DNA of 64,000 nt from UBA7803 sp034522075 (GCA_034522075.1 JAXHLO010000019.1:1-64000); one strand, 5' to 3'. Counted from the first letter of the stretch, positions 43,832-52,625 are shown. The notes: generated from the sequence alone by a model not told the origin. Numbers and translations are program-made.

Positions 43832-43997
43832 TGAACGACTGGTATGGGTCGATCTCGACCGGTTGGCGAGATCTTCTCCGAGCGTTCCGCTCGGCTTGGC
43901 GCACACCAGACATTTCCAGGTCAGCTCGGCCAGCGTGCCTCTAGCTGCTTCGTGGTCGCCGAAATCTTTAGCCGCCGATCGACTGCTACTCGGCAAA
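43832..43997 (+). repeat. Copy B of the diverged inverted repeat
   Basis: Direct-strand partner of copy A (reverse complement of 40664-40824). Together they enclose about 3 kb of broken genes in inverted orientation. Copy B replaces the 3' end of the esterase gene: the last 25 codons of that gene (from about 43997 down to 43921) are read antisense through it. Confidence 0.75.
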
Positions 43998-45108
43998 ATC
44001 CCCCGTTACCCCATTCGACCGATCCCAGAATCCGCGCATTCTCCTCCCGCGGATACGTATGACTCAGATCCGCCAGTTCCCGATACACCACATCCGCCCC
44101 CGCCGCCGTCAACGCATCCCGAGCCATCCGGGCCACGTCCACCGGAAACATCCAGTCCAACGCACCGTGCACGAGATACACTGGCAAGCCGGCCAGACGC
44201 CCGGTACCGGCGCCTTCCAGCAACATGGGATGAAACGCCGCGGAAACCGGCGCCAGATGGGTGAACGGGCTGTCGCCGCGCAACCCTGCCAGATATGCAA
44301 ACGTCCCGCCGTCGGACATCCCCGTCAGCAACATGCGCTCATCATCAATGCGCCAGTTGGATTTCACGGAGTCGAGCATCCTCAACAGGTTCGGTGTATC
44401 CACATCCGGCCCCATCAGCGACCAGGTGTCGTCACGCGCCGTGGGCGCCAGCACGATCACCCCGCGGCTGCGCGCTTCGATGAGCCAGGTCCACAGGAAG
44501 CTGCGGCCGTGGCCGCTGCCGCCGTGCAGGGCGACCACCAGCGGCGCCGGGGTGGCCGGATCGTGATATTCCGGCACGTACAAAGAGAACCCGCCGCGCT
44601 CTGCGGCAGCATTATCGGCGTGGATCACACCGCCGCCGGCACCCTGCATGCCGCTCTGCAGCAGTTTCTCCTGCAGCGTCTCATCCTGGCGCCGGGCTTC
44701 GCTCAGATAGAAGCGGTTCACCGGCGGCAGCATGAAAGCCACCGGATACAGCGCTTCCAGGGCCCGGGTACAGGCACCCATGGCGCGGTAGGCGGCCAGG
44801 GTCGGGTTGTTGTGCTGCGCGCACCCGGCGAAACCGTCCAGAGCCTGCAGGGCATGGCCGGCAGCCTGTTCGCTGTGGGTCTGAAATGCTTCCAGATGCT
44901 CGGGCCATGGGGCTGCCTGGAACTGCTCGAACCCACGGGCAAGCGGCCCGCGGAATTCCGCCAGTTGCTTCGCCAGGGCGGGAACATCCGGCGGGTTCAG
45001 ATAACGACCCGCGTGCAGCAAGGCATCCAGCGCCGTCAGCAGCGGCGGAATCAAGGCGGTGGTCGCGTCGAGCAGGACGTCGGTAGCGTCGTCGGCCATG
45101 GGCGGCAT
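43921..45108 (-). CDS. PHB-depolymerase/esterase-like serine hydrolase with a chimeric tail
   Basis: 395 residues from the ATG 45108 (preceded by GGGGAA); ATGs at 45132 and 45099 are alternatives. The N-terminal 150 residues are helical and variable. The hydrolase domain starts near residue 175 with VVALHGGSGHGRSF. The nucleophile elbow is LLTGMSDGGTFAYLAG, the catalytic Asp is likely in VHGALDWMFPVD, and the His is in LSHTYPREENARI. No signal peptide is seen. The final 25-30 residues (after ENARILG) are read through inverted-repeat copy B and replace the natural end, but all catalytic parts precede it, so activity may survive. Confidence 0.8.
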   Translation of the reverse strand: MPPMADDATDVLLDATTALIPPLLTALDALLHAGRYLNPPDVPALAKQLAEFRGPLARGFEQFQAAPWPEHLEAFQTHSEQAAGHALQALDGFAGCAQHNNPTLAAYRAMGACTRALEALYPVAFMLPPVNRFYLSEARRQDETLQEKLLQSGMQGAGGGVIHADNAAAERGGFSLYVPEYHDPATPAPLVVALHGGSGHGRSFLWTWLIEARSRGVIVLAPTARDDTWSLMGPDVDTPNLLRMLDSVKSNWRIDDERMLLTGMSDGGTFAYLAGLRGDSPFTHLAPVSAAFHPMLLEGAGTGRLAGLPVYLVHGALDWMFPVDVARMARDALTAAGADVVYRELADLSHTYPREENARILGSVEWGNGGFCRVAVDRRLKISATTKQLEARWPS

Positions 45109-45221
45109 CCACGGTTCCCCGGCAGACACCATAGCACCCGGCGCCCGATCACGCAGAGCAGCCCCACAGCTATGCCTGCAGTTCGTTGGCCTGCGGGCGG
45201 CGATTTGATTACAGTCGACGG

Positions 45222-46067
45222 ATGCAGCCATACGACCGCAGCCAGGAAGACGTCGGCAACGTGCTCGCCCTGGAGCACGTCAACCTGACCGTGCCGGATC
45301 AGTCGCTGGCGGCACTGTTCTACGTGACCGGCCTGGGTTTCACCCGCGACCCCTACATCGACTTCGGCACGCGCAACATGTGGATCAACGTCGGCGAACA
45401 GCAGTTTCATCTGCCGCTGGGGGAGGCCCAGGTGTTTCGCGGCCACATCACCGTGGTGGTGCCGGATCTCGACGATCTCGAAGCGCGTCTGGTACGGATC
45501 GCGAAACCGCTCGGCGGCACGCGCTTCGCGGTACAGCGCCACGCTGATCACATGCGCACCACCTGTCCATGGGGCAACGACATCCGCGCCTACGGTCCCG
45601 ATCATCAGCCCCCCATGACCCTGGGCATACCGCGTCTGGAGTTGCCTGTGGCAGCCGGCAGCGCCGCCGGCATCGCCCGCTTCTACCGCGACACCATGGG
45701 CTGTCCGGTCAGCGTCGAAGACGGCCAGGCGCTCGTTCGCGTGGGCCGGGATCAGACCCTGGCCTTCACCGAAACCACGCAGCCGCTGGCGCCCTATGAC
45801 GGCCACCACATCGCCGTCTACCTGGCCAATTTCTCCGGACCGCACCGCTATCTGGCTGAACACGGCCTGATCAGCGAAGAGTCCGACCGGTATCAGTACC
45901 GCTTCCAGACCATCATCGACCCGGACTCCGGGCAAGCGCTGCTGGAACTGGAGCACGAAGTACGCGCCATGTCTCACCCCATGTTCCAGCGGCCGCTGGT
46001 GAATCGTGACCCCGCAGTGGGGTTCAGGAACTATCGCAAAGGCAAAGAGGTATTCAAACCGGCATGA
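45222..46067 (+). CDS. VOC-family (glyoxalase/dioxygenase-like) protein
   Basis: 281 residues from ATG 45222. Two VOC modules are visible: residues about 10-120 (LEHVNLTVPDQSLAALFYVT, then HITVVVPDLDDLEARL) and about 130-260 (IPRLELPVAAGSAAGIARFY, then GHHIAVYLANFSG). His and Glu residues at the usual metal positions are present (LEHVNL, HHIAVY, LLELEHEV). Two modules in one chain resemble extradiol dioxygenases and related enzymes. The stop overlaps the NorQ-type ATPase start (ATGA at 46064). The tight coupling suggests the AAA+/VWA pair may load metal into, or remodel, this protein. Confidence 0.78.
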   Translation: MQPYDRSQEDVGNVLALEHVNLTVPDQSLAALFYVTGLGFTRDPYIDFGTRNMWINVGEQQFHLPLGEAQVFRGHITVVVPDLDDLEARLVRIAKPLGGTRFAVQRHADHMRTTCPWGNDIRAYGPDHQPPMTLGIPRLELPVAAGSAAGIARFYRDTMGCPVSVEDGQALVRVGRDQTLAFTETTQPLAPYDGHHIAVYLANFSGPHRYLAEHGLISEESDRYQYRFQTIIDPDSGQALLELEHEVRAMSHPMFQRPLVNRDPAVGFRNYRKGKEVFKPA

Positions 46068-46897
46068 GTGAAGCAGCCGAACTGGCCCGATTGAGCGACG
46101 AGCCCTATTACCTGCCGCTGGGGGACGAAATCGAGCTGTTCGAAGCAGCCTACGACGCGCGCCTGCCGGTACTGCTGAAGGGCCCGACCGGGTGCGGTAA
46201 GACCCGTTTCGTCGAGCACATGACCTGGCGGTTGTTCCGCCACCGGGAACACAAGGACGTGGAGATTCCCCTGGTGACCATTGCCTGCCACGAGGATCTC
46301 ACCGCCACGGACATGGTGGGACGCTTTCTGCTGCAGGCCGATGAGACGGTGTGGAGCGATCGCCCGCTGACCCGGGCCGTACGCAGCGGCGCCGTCTGCT
46401 ATCTCGACGAGATCGTCGAGGCGCGCAAGGACACCACGGTGCTGATCCACTCCCTCACCGACCACCGCCGCCTGCTGCCCATCGAGAAGACCGGCGAGCT
46501 GCTGGCCGCGCATCCTGACTTTCTGCTGGTAATCTCCTACAACCCCGGTTACCAGAGCGTGCTGAAAGACCTGAAACCGAGCACCCGCCAACGCTTCGTC
46601 AGCCTGTCGTTCGGCTACCCCGACCCGGAGCGCGAAGCCGCCATCGTCGCCCATGAGTCCGGCGTGGCCCCGGAGCAGGCGGCGCAACTGGCCGTCATCG
46701 GCGAGAAAGTACGCAATCTGCGCGAACACGGCTTCGAGGAAGGGGTCAGCACACGCCTGCTGGTCTACACCGGGCAGCTCATGGAGCGCGGCATCACGGC
46801 CCGCCGCGCCGCGGAGATCGCCGTGGTGCAGGCCGTATCCGACGACGCCACGGTGCAGCAGGCGGTAGCCGACATCGTCGATACCGTGCTGCCGTGA
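46064..46897 (+). CDS. CbbQ/NirQ/NorQ-type MoxR AAA+ ATPase
   Basis: 277-residue AAA+ ATPase. Walker A is GPTGCGKTRF (about residues 39-48), Walker B is AVCYLDEIVEA (about 108-118), and the sensor region is LVISYNPGYQSV (about 149-160). The C-terminal domain matches NorQ/CbbQ. These ATPases work with NorD/CbbO VWA proteins to activate metalloenzymes such as NO reductase or Rubisco. Neither enzyme is encoded here. Both flanking genes overlap it by 4 bases (VOC upstream, VWA protein downstream). Confidence 0.92.
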   Translation: MSEAAELARLSDEPYYLPLGDEIELFEAAYDARLPVLLKGPTGCGKTRFVEHMTWRLFRHREHKDVEIPLVTIACHEDLTATDMVGRFLLQADETVWSDRPLTRAVRSGAVCYLDEIVEARKDTTVLIHSLTDHRRLLPIEKTGELLAAHPDFLLVISYNPGYQSVLKDLKPSTRQRFVSLSFGYPDPEREAAIVAHESGVAPEQAAQLAVIGEKVRNLREHGFEEGVSTRLLVYTGQLMERGITARRAAEIAVVQAVSDDATVQQAVADIVDTVLP

Positions 46898-48804
46898 TCG
46901 ATCTCGCCCCACTGGAACAGCGTCTGGCGCTGTTCGCCGAAGGCATTGCCGGGCGCTACTTTCACATCAAACCCGGCAGTGAGTTCGCCGGGCGGCGCAT
47001 CGCGCTGGCACCGGACCACAGTACACTGACCGCAGACACGCTGTACCTGCCGGAACACCTCGACGCTCCGGATGCCGGTGCCTACCGGGTGCTGACCCTG
47101 CAGCAGTTGTGCCACCGGGAATTCGGCACCTACCGGTTCACCATGGCAACCGCACTCACCCGGCTGCCGGAGCTGACTGACCGGCAACCGCCAACGCTGG
47201 ACATCCGGGCCAGCGACTTCGAGCGTTTCTACCACCAGTTCGAGCATCCCGCCCTGATGAGCCGGCTGTTCTGGCTGTGCGAGCGGCTGCGGGTGGATGC
47301 CCGTATGGTCGAGCAGTATCCCGGCATCCGACCCCACCTGAGCCGTCTCAATGAGCACGCCCTGGCAATCCAGCCGCCCCAGCCGGTGACCGATCTGGCG
47401 GGCGTGCTCAGTGCTCTGACCTGGCGTCTGCAGGGCACGCCCAGCGAGTTCCTGGAGACCCTGGATGTCACCGGGCTGCTGACCGGGCCGCTGGCGACTC
47501 TCGATGAACTGGCGCAGCAGCCCGGCGACGTTTATTCCGCCGCGGCCGCCGCCATGACCGCGTATGCAGCGCTGGCGCCGGCCCTCGCTGAGCGCGTGAC
47601 GGAACTGTTCGAGCCGCTGGCTGAAGAATTCGACGACCCCAGCGGCTGGCTGCAGCGGGAAGCGCGGCTGGAGGACTGGCGCGACGACCTCGCCGCGATG
47701 GATGCCAGCCTGTCGGTGGAACACCTGGAAGGCGACCAGGCTGAAGCCGCTGAGGGCGACAATCTGGCCGAGGGCGAACTGCGTCCCGACGACGTTGAAC
47801 TCAGCAAGCTGGCCAGTGAACGGGATACCCTGGCCCGGCGCATCGACATGGAACGTTCCGCCATCCGCGATGCTCTGGGGACGGGCCCGCCGGATGCCCG
47901 CAGCTACCGATACGACGAATGGGATTATCTCGGCCAGCGCTACCTGCCGCGCTGGTGCCGCCTGTTCGAGCAGCGCCTGGCGCCGGACTATGAGCAGGAT
48001 CTGGCGGCGCTGCAGGCCGTGATCGGTAACCATCGCCGTCACGTGCAGCGGCACCTGGAGCATATCAAGCCGCTGGGCTATCAGCGTGTCTATCGCCTCG
48101 CCGACGGCGACGAACTGGACTTCAACGCGGTGATCGAGGCCCGCCAGGATGCGCTGGCCGGGCACAGCCCCGACGACCGGGTGTACAGCCGCCGGGACCG
48201 GGTGCAGCGCGACGTATGCGCGGCGTTTCTGGTGGATCTGTCGGCTTCCACCGACGATGCGGTGGAACCGCCGCCGCGGCGCATCATCGACGTGCAGCGT
48301 GAGGCCATGCTGGTGATGTCCGCGGCGCTGGAGCAGCTCGGCGACCGCTTCGGCGTGTATGGATTCTCAGGCTACGGCCACGACTGCGTCGAGGTGTTCG
48401 TCGCCAAGGAACCGGACGAACGATTCAGCCGCAGCACCCTGGCCGCCATTGCCGGCATGAAACCCAAGCGCAGTACCCGGATGGGGCCGGCGATCCGCCA
48501 CGGGGTACGCAAGCTCGTCGATTCCGGCAACGCGCTGAAGGTCCTGATCATCGTCAGCGACGGGTTTCCCCAGGACTGCGACTACGGCCCCGAGCGCGGC
48601 GATCACGAGTATGGCGTGCAGGACACGGCGCGGGCGCTACAGGAGGCCGCCGCCAAAGGGGTGGAGACCTTCTGCGTCACCGTGGACCGCTCCGGACACG
48701 ACTATCTCAAGCGCATGTGCCCGCAGGCGCGCTATCTGGTCATCGAGGACATCGAAGATCTGCCGGATCAGTTGTCGAAGGTCTATGAAGCCCTGACAAG
48801 CTGA
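46894..48804 (+). CDS. CbbO/NorD-type VWA-domain protein
   Basis: 636 residues, GTG start overlapping the ATPase stop (GTGA). A long helical N-terminal region is followed by an acidic stretch near residues 275-300 (EGDQAEAAEGDNLAEGEL). The C-terminal von Willebrand A domain begins near 440. Its metal-ion-dependent adhesion motif is DLSAST in AAFLVDLSASTDDA, with later elements GPAIRHGVRKL and IIVSDGFPQD. This is the substrate-recruiting partner of the NorQ-type ATPase. In known pairs it binds the client metalloenzyme; the likely client here is the coupled VOC protein (inference). Confidence 0.9.
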   Translation: MIDLAPLEQRLALFAEGIAGRYFHIKPGSEFAGRRIALAPDHSTLTADTLYLPEHLDAPDAGAYRVLTLQQLCHREFGTYRFTMATALTRLPELTDRQPPTLDIRASDFERFYHQFEHPALMSRLFWLCERLRVDARMVEQYPGIRPHLSRLNEHALAIQPPQPVTDLAGVLSALTWRLQGTPSEFLETLDVTGLLTGPLATLDELAQQPGDVYSAAAAAMTAYAALAPALAERVTELFEPLAEEFDDPSGWLQREARLEDWRDDLAAMDASLSVEHLEGDQAEAAEGDNLAEGELRPDDVELSKLASERDTLARRIDMERSAIRDALGTGPPDARSYRYDEWDYLGQRYLPRWCRLFEQRLAPDYEQDLAALQAVIGNHRRHVQRHLEHIKPLGYQRVYRLADGDELDFNAVIEARQDALAGHSPDDRVYSRRDRVQRDVCAAFLVDLSASTDDAVEPPPRRIIDVQREAMLVMSAALEQLGDRFGVYGFSGYGHDCVEVFVAKEPDERFSRSTLAAIAGMKPKRSTRMGPAIRHGVRKLVDSGNALKVLIIVSDGFPQDCDYGPERGDHEYGVQDTARALQEAAAKGVETFCVTVDRSGHDYLKRMCPQARYLVIEDIEDLPDQLSKVYEALTS

Positions 48805-48819
48805 CCCGGCAGCGGGGCG

Positions 48820-49515
48820 TCAGTCTTCGCCCATCACGCCGAAGATGTGCAGCAGGGACAGGAACAGGTTGTAGATCTGCGTGTACAGCACCACCGTGGC
48901 GATCAGGTAGTTGGTTTCGCCGCCGTGAACGATAGCGCTGGTCTGCCAGAGGATGGCTGCACTGGCGAACAGCACGAAGCCGGCGGAAATGGCGGTATGC
49001 AGACCGGACAGGCCGAAACCCCAGGCCACCAGCATCGAGCCCATGAGCACGAAAAAGCCCACCACCAGAAAGCCGGACAGAAAGCTGAAGTCTTTGCGGG
49101 TGATCAGCGCATAGGCGGACAGCCCGACGAACGCCACCGCGGTGGTGGCCAGCGCCGAGGTCACCAGAGCCGGACCGTTGCTCAGGCTCAGATACATGGT
49201 GAGTATCGGCCCCAGGGTGTAACCGAGGAAACCGGTGAACGCGAACACGCTGAGCAACCCCCAGGGGCTGTTCGCGGTTTTGTGCACCAGAAAGAGCAGA
49301 CCGAAAAAGCCGGCCAGGGTGAGAATGAACCCGGGATGCGGCGCATTGACGGCCATGGACACACCAGCCACCAGCGCACTCCAGGCCAGGGTCATACCCA
49401 GCAGCATGTAGGTGTTGCGCAGCACCCGGTTGATCTCGATGCCGGTAGTGCTGACCGGCGATGCACCAGCCGCGCTCTGCGGGCGGTAGGCCGGTTGCGG
49501 ATTGCGTTCAGCCAT
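48820..49515 (-). CDS. BAX-inhibitor-1/YccA-family membrane protein
   Basis: 231 residues with seven hydrophobic segments after a polar 35-residue N terminus. Typical features are LRNTYMLLGMTLAWSALVAG at the first helix and ILWQTSAIVHGGETNYLIAT with the terminal VLYTQIYNLFLSLLHIFGV. E. coli YccA inhibits the FtsH protease; family members can also act as Ca2+/H+ leak channels. Role here is inferred only. It is convergent with the VWA gene (15-base gap) and monocistronic. Confidence 0.92.
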   Translation of the reverse strand: MAERNPQPAYRPQSAAGASPVSTTGIEINRVLRNTYMLLGMTLAWSALVAGVSMAVNAPHPGFILTLAGFFGLLFLVHKTANSPWGLLSVFAFTGFLGYTLGPILTMYLSLSNGPALVTSALATTAVAFVGLSAYALITRKDFSFLSGFLVVGFFVLMGSMLVAWGFGLSGLHTAISAGFVLFASAAILWQTSAIVHGGETNYLIATVVLYTQIYNLFLSLLHIFGVMGED

Positions 49516-49642
49516 GATCGTCCCTCTAGATTTGGATAAAACTCAGACTCCAGACGCTTATATAGAGGCCCAGGAGTCGCATTTCAAGAGCCCAGACAGC
49601 GCTGATCGATTAGACCACTGTACACGAGTGTAGTGCCCTACC

Positions 49643-50707
49643 CTAGATGTCGCTGGTTCGCTCGATCTCATAGAGGCGGTCCTGTTCCAGCGCCTCCTGC
49701 TGCGCGTTCAACTGCTCCTCCACCGTGTCGAAAGCGCTGAAGCGGGCGACGTGAAACAGCGCCTCTCCTTCGTTGACCAGCGGCAGGTTGTTGGCACCGA
49801 TGACGATGCCCTCGGTTTTGGCCTTGAGGTAGCTCTCGGTCTCGCCGAACGGTGCCGCGATCACGCCCAGGGTATCGCCGGGGCGTACCCGGGCGCCCAG
49901 TTTGGCCAGCGGCCGGAACAGCCCGTCCGTAGGCGCCCGGTACCAGGTGGTGGAGCGTGCCACATAGGGTTCCGCCAGCCACGGGCGCCGGCGCGCCGGC
50001 AGCATGCCTAAGCCCCGCATGACGTTGGTGATGCCGCGCACGCCGACGACGATAGAACGTTCATCCAGACGCAGGGCCTCACCGGCCTCGTAGGTGATCA
50101 CCGGAATACCCGCCGCATCCGCGGCGGCACGCAGGCTGCCGTCGATCAATCCGGCATTGACGATCACCGGCAGTTCGAAGCTGTGGGCCATATCCTCCAC
50201 GGCCTTCTGGTCCAGCGCGGCGCGCAGTTGCGGCAGGTTCTCGCGGTGCACGGCACCGGTATGCAGGTCGATGATGTGGCTGCAGTGGGTCACCACCTCC
50301 GAGAAGAACAGGTGCGCCACTCTCGAAGCCAGAGAGCCTTGCGCATTGCCGGGAAAGCAGCGATTGAGATCACGCCGATCGGGCAGGTAACGCGACTGAT
50401 GAATGAAGCCGAACAGGTTGACCACCGGTACCAGCACCAGGGTGCCGCGCAGCCGGTTCAGCACTTTCAGGGCCCGCAGCCGGCGGATGATCTCCACGCC
50501 GTTCAGCTCGTCGCCGTGGATGGCGGCGCAGACCAGCAGCACCGGCCCGGCCGCCCGGCCGCACACCACTTCCACGGGCATGTCGAGCGGCGTATGGGTA
50601 TAAAGCTGAGCACCGGGCAGGTCGAAGGACATCCGACTGCCCGCGGCGACCCGCACCCCGCCGATCTCGATGCCCGGGTTGCGCGCCTCTTCCCTGCTTC
50701 GGACCAT
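49643..50707 (-). CDS. Succinylglutamate desuccinylase/aspartoacylase-like hydrolase
   Basis: 354 residues from the ATG 50707, 4 bases after the rimK stop. A zinc amidohydrolase of the AstE/ASPA type. The ligand motif HGDE is in CAAIHGDELNGVEI (HxxE), and a second His is in IDLHTGAVHRENLP. A C-terminal barrel (from about residue 265) with RVRPGDTLGVIAAPFGE completes the family layout. Members remove acyl groups from amino acids. Linked to rimK and a retropepsin, it may process the glutamate-tagged product made by RimK. It is the last gene of the three-gene minus-strand operon. Confidence 0.87.
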   Translation of the reverse strand: MVRSREEARNPGIEIGGVRVAAGSRMSFDLPGAQLYTHTPLDMPVEVVCGRAAGPVLLVCAAIHGDELNGVEIIRRLRALKVLNRLRGTLVLVPVVNLFGFIHQSRYLPDRRDLNRCFPGNAQGSLASRVAHLFFSEVVTHCSHIIDLHTGAVHRENLPQLRAALDQKAVEDMAHSFELPVIVNAGLIDGSLRAAADAAGIPVITYEAGEALRLDERSIVVGVRGITNVMRGLGMLPARRRPWLAEPYVARSTTWYRAPTDGLFRPLAKLGARVRPGDTLGVIAAPFGETESYLKAKTEGIVIGANNLPLVNEGEALFHVARFSAFDTVEEQLNAQQEALEQDRLYEIERTSDI

Positions 50708-50711
50708 ACGG

Positions 50712-51617
50712 TCAGCCCTTGCCCCGGGTGCGGGTCCGGCCCGGCTTACCGTTCTCTTCGATGAAGCCGATGATGGCGCTCGCCACATCCTTGCCGGAGG
50801 CTTCCTCGATGCCTTCCAGACCCGGTGAACTGTTCACTTCCAGCACCAGCGGGCCGTGGTTGGAGCGGATCAGATCCACGCCCGCTATATTGAGGCCCAT
50901 GGCTTTGGCCGCGCGCACTGCGGTTCGGCGTTCCGTGGGGGTGATCTTGGCGAGCTCGGCCGTCCCGCCGCGATGCAGATTGGAGCGGAACTCGCCCGGC
51001 TTGCCGGTACGCAGCATGGCGGCAACCACCTTGTCGCCGACGATGAAGCAACGCACGTCGGTGCCTTTGCTCTCGGCAATGAACTCCTGGACCATGATGT
51101 CCACGTCGATGCCGAGAAAGGCTTCGATGACGCTTTCCGCCGCCTTGCGCGTCTCGGCCAGCACCACCCCCACACCCTGGGTACCTTCCAGCAGCTTCAC
51201 CACCAGCGGTGCCCCGCCCACCATGTCGATGAGGTCGGGAATATCGTCGGGCGAATGGGCGAAACCGGTGACCGGCATGCCGATGTCGCGCCGCGCCAGC
51301 AGCTGCATGGAGCGCAGCTTGTCCCGCGAACGGGAGATGGCCACGGATTCGTTCACCGAGTACACGCCCATCATCTCGAACTGACGCACCACGGCGCTGC
51401 CGTAGAAGCTGATGGAGGCGCCGATGCGCGGTATGACTGCATCGATGTCGTTCAGCGCCTCGCCCTTGTAGTGAATGGACGGGCGCGCCATGGCCATGTT
51501 CATGTAGCAGCGCAGGGTGTCTACGACAACGGCTGTATGACCGCGCTCACGGGCCGCTTCCACCAGGCGCCGGGTGGAATACAACCGCGAGTTTCTCGAC
51601 AGAATAGCGATCTTCAT
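50712..51617 (-). CDS. rimK: RimK-type ATP-grasp glutamate ligase
   Basis: 301 residues, close to E. coli RimK, which adds glutamates to the C terminus of ribosomal protein S6. The N-terminal domain is MKIAILSRNSRLYSTRRLVE. The ATP-grasp region has PLVVKLLEGTQGVGVVLAE and ADLI-type metal/ATP residues in IAGVDLIRSNHGPLVLEVNS near residue 255. The C-terminal tail is basic (KPGRTRTRGKG). Its ATG overlaps the stop of the upstream retropepsin gene by 4 bases. Together with that protein it resembles the RimB-RimK pair known from pseudomonads. Cytoplasmic. Confidence 0.93.
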   Translation of the reverse strand: MKIAILSRNSRLYSTRRLVEAARERGHTAVVVDTLRCYMNMAMARPSIHYKGEALNDIDAVIPRIGASISFYGSAVVRQFEMMGVYSVNESVAISRSRDKLRSMQLLARRDIGMPVTGFAHSPDDIPDLIDMVGGAPLVVKLLEGTQGVGVVLAETRKAAESVIEAFLGIDVDIMVQEFIAESKGTDVRCFIVGDKVVAAMLRTGKPGEFRSNLHRGGTAELAKITPTERRTAVRAAKAMGLNIAGVDLIRSNHGPLVLEVNSSPGLEGIEEASGKDVASAIIGFIEENGKPGRTRTRGKG

Positions 51618-52048
51618 GGGGCTACCCCGTGATCGGCCAGATAGGACTTGCCGGGGTCGACCAGATAGCGGCCCCGGATGGCAGTACGACCGAGCAACAT
51701 GCGAAAACCCATGGTGTCCCGGTCGGTCAGTGTAACCTCGATGCGCCAGCTTGCATCGCCCAGATTCACCTGCGTCTCTATGACGAAGCGTTGCTCTTCG
51801 TGGCCGCCGGAATCACGGACCACCCGCCGGTCGAGCACGGCCGCTTCGCAGCACACTTCTTCGCTGTGGCTGCGCTGCCGGGGATGCACCCAGAACCGCA
51901 CCCAGGGCGCGCCGGCCCGTTCGATGGGTTCCACCTTGAATGTGTGCAGTGTGGAAGTACGCGCGCCGGTATCGACCTTCGCCTTGACCCGGTCGATGCC
52001 GAGCTCCGGCAGGGCGACCCACTCACGCCAGCCCAGGGTCTCACTCAT
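51614..52048 (-). CDS. rimB: RimB-like retropepsin (ATP-dependent zinc protease family)
   Basis: 144 residues, a single retropepsin-like domain with no signal peptide. The active-site motif DTGA is intact in VKAKVDTGARTSTLHTFKVE (about residues 21-40). The C-terminal flap region reads FRMLLGRTAIRGRYLVDP. In pseudomonads the homologous RimB acts with RimK on S6 glutamylation. The gene is translated just before rimK (4-base ATGA overlap). Contrast with the lipoprotein homologue at 32314-33129, where the same motif is degenerate. Confidence 0.88.
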   Translation of the reverse strand: MSETLGWREWVALPELGIDRVKAKVDTGARTSTLHTFKVEPIERAGAPWVRFWVHPRQRSHSEEVCCEAAVLDRRVVRDSGGHEEQRFVIETQVNLGDASWRIEVTLTDRDTMGFRMLLGRTAIRGRYLVDPGKSYLADHGVAP

Positions 52049-52088
52049 ACCTGCGGCCCGGATCGATCCAATGCCCGACTATCGTCCT

Positions 52089-52625
52089 TCAACGCCGGGC
52101 CACGCCCAACTCGCCGAGAGTTGCGGCCATGTCTTCGGCAGAGGTTTCCGGGCGCACGTTTCGGTCTATGGCGAGAATCCGGCCGTCCTTGCCGATGTAG
52201 TAAGTGTGACGGTTTGCATAGCCGGCGGGATTGAGTACCCCGTAGGCGCTTGCCGTCTCCTGAGTGGGGTCGCTGAGCAACGGAAAATCCGCATTCTGCT
52301 CCGCGGCGAACCCGGCGTTGTCCTCCACCGAATCGACACTGGCCATGAAGTAGTCGACCGCATACTGCCGGATGAGATGACCGTTCTCGGCCAGAGACTT
52401 GCACTCGATGGTGCAGCCGCGGGTATAGGCCTTGGGAAACCAGGCCAGCACGACGGCCTTCTCACCGCGATAGTCGGCGAGCCGATAGGTGTTGCCGTCA
52501 CTGGCCTGCAGTTCGAAGTCCGGCGCCATGTCACCGACCTTTGGCGCATCGGCGGCCAGCGCCATGGAGGCCGTGAGCCACACGAGCAGGCCCGCGAAAA
52601 AAATCTGCAAATTCCTGATGATCAT
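52089..52625 (-). CDS. Exported peroxiredoxin
   Basis: 178 residues with a cleavable Sec signal peptide (IIRNLQIFFAGLLVWLTASM then ALA, cleavage about residue 24), so it acts in the periplasm. AhpC/TSA fold: VGDMAPDFELQASDG, then the peroxidatic site PKAYTRGCTIECKSL, which fits PxxxTxxC. The second Cys three residues on may be the resolving residue, as in PrxQ-like enzymes. It reduces peroxides using thiols; the periplasmic reductant is unknown. It lies 40 bases downstream of the divergently unrelated rimB start on the same strand and is probably its own unit, with a hairpin at 52669-52685 just upstream. Confidence 0.9.
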   Translation of the reverse strand: MIIRNLQIFFAGLLVWLTASMALAADAPKVGDMAPDFELQASDGNTYRLADYRGEKAVVLAWFPKAYTRGCTIECKSLAENGHLIRQYAVDYFMASVDSVEDNAGFAAEQNADFPLLSDPTQETASAYGVLNPAGYANRHTYYIGKDGRILAIDRNVRPETSAEDMAATLGELGVARR

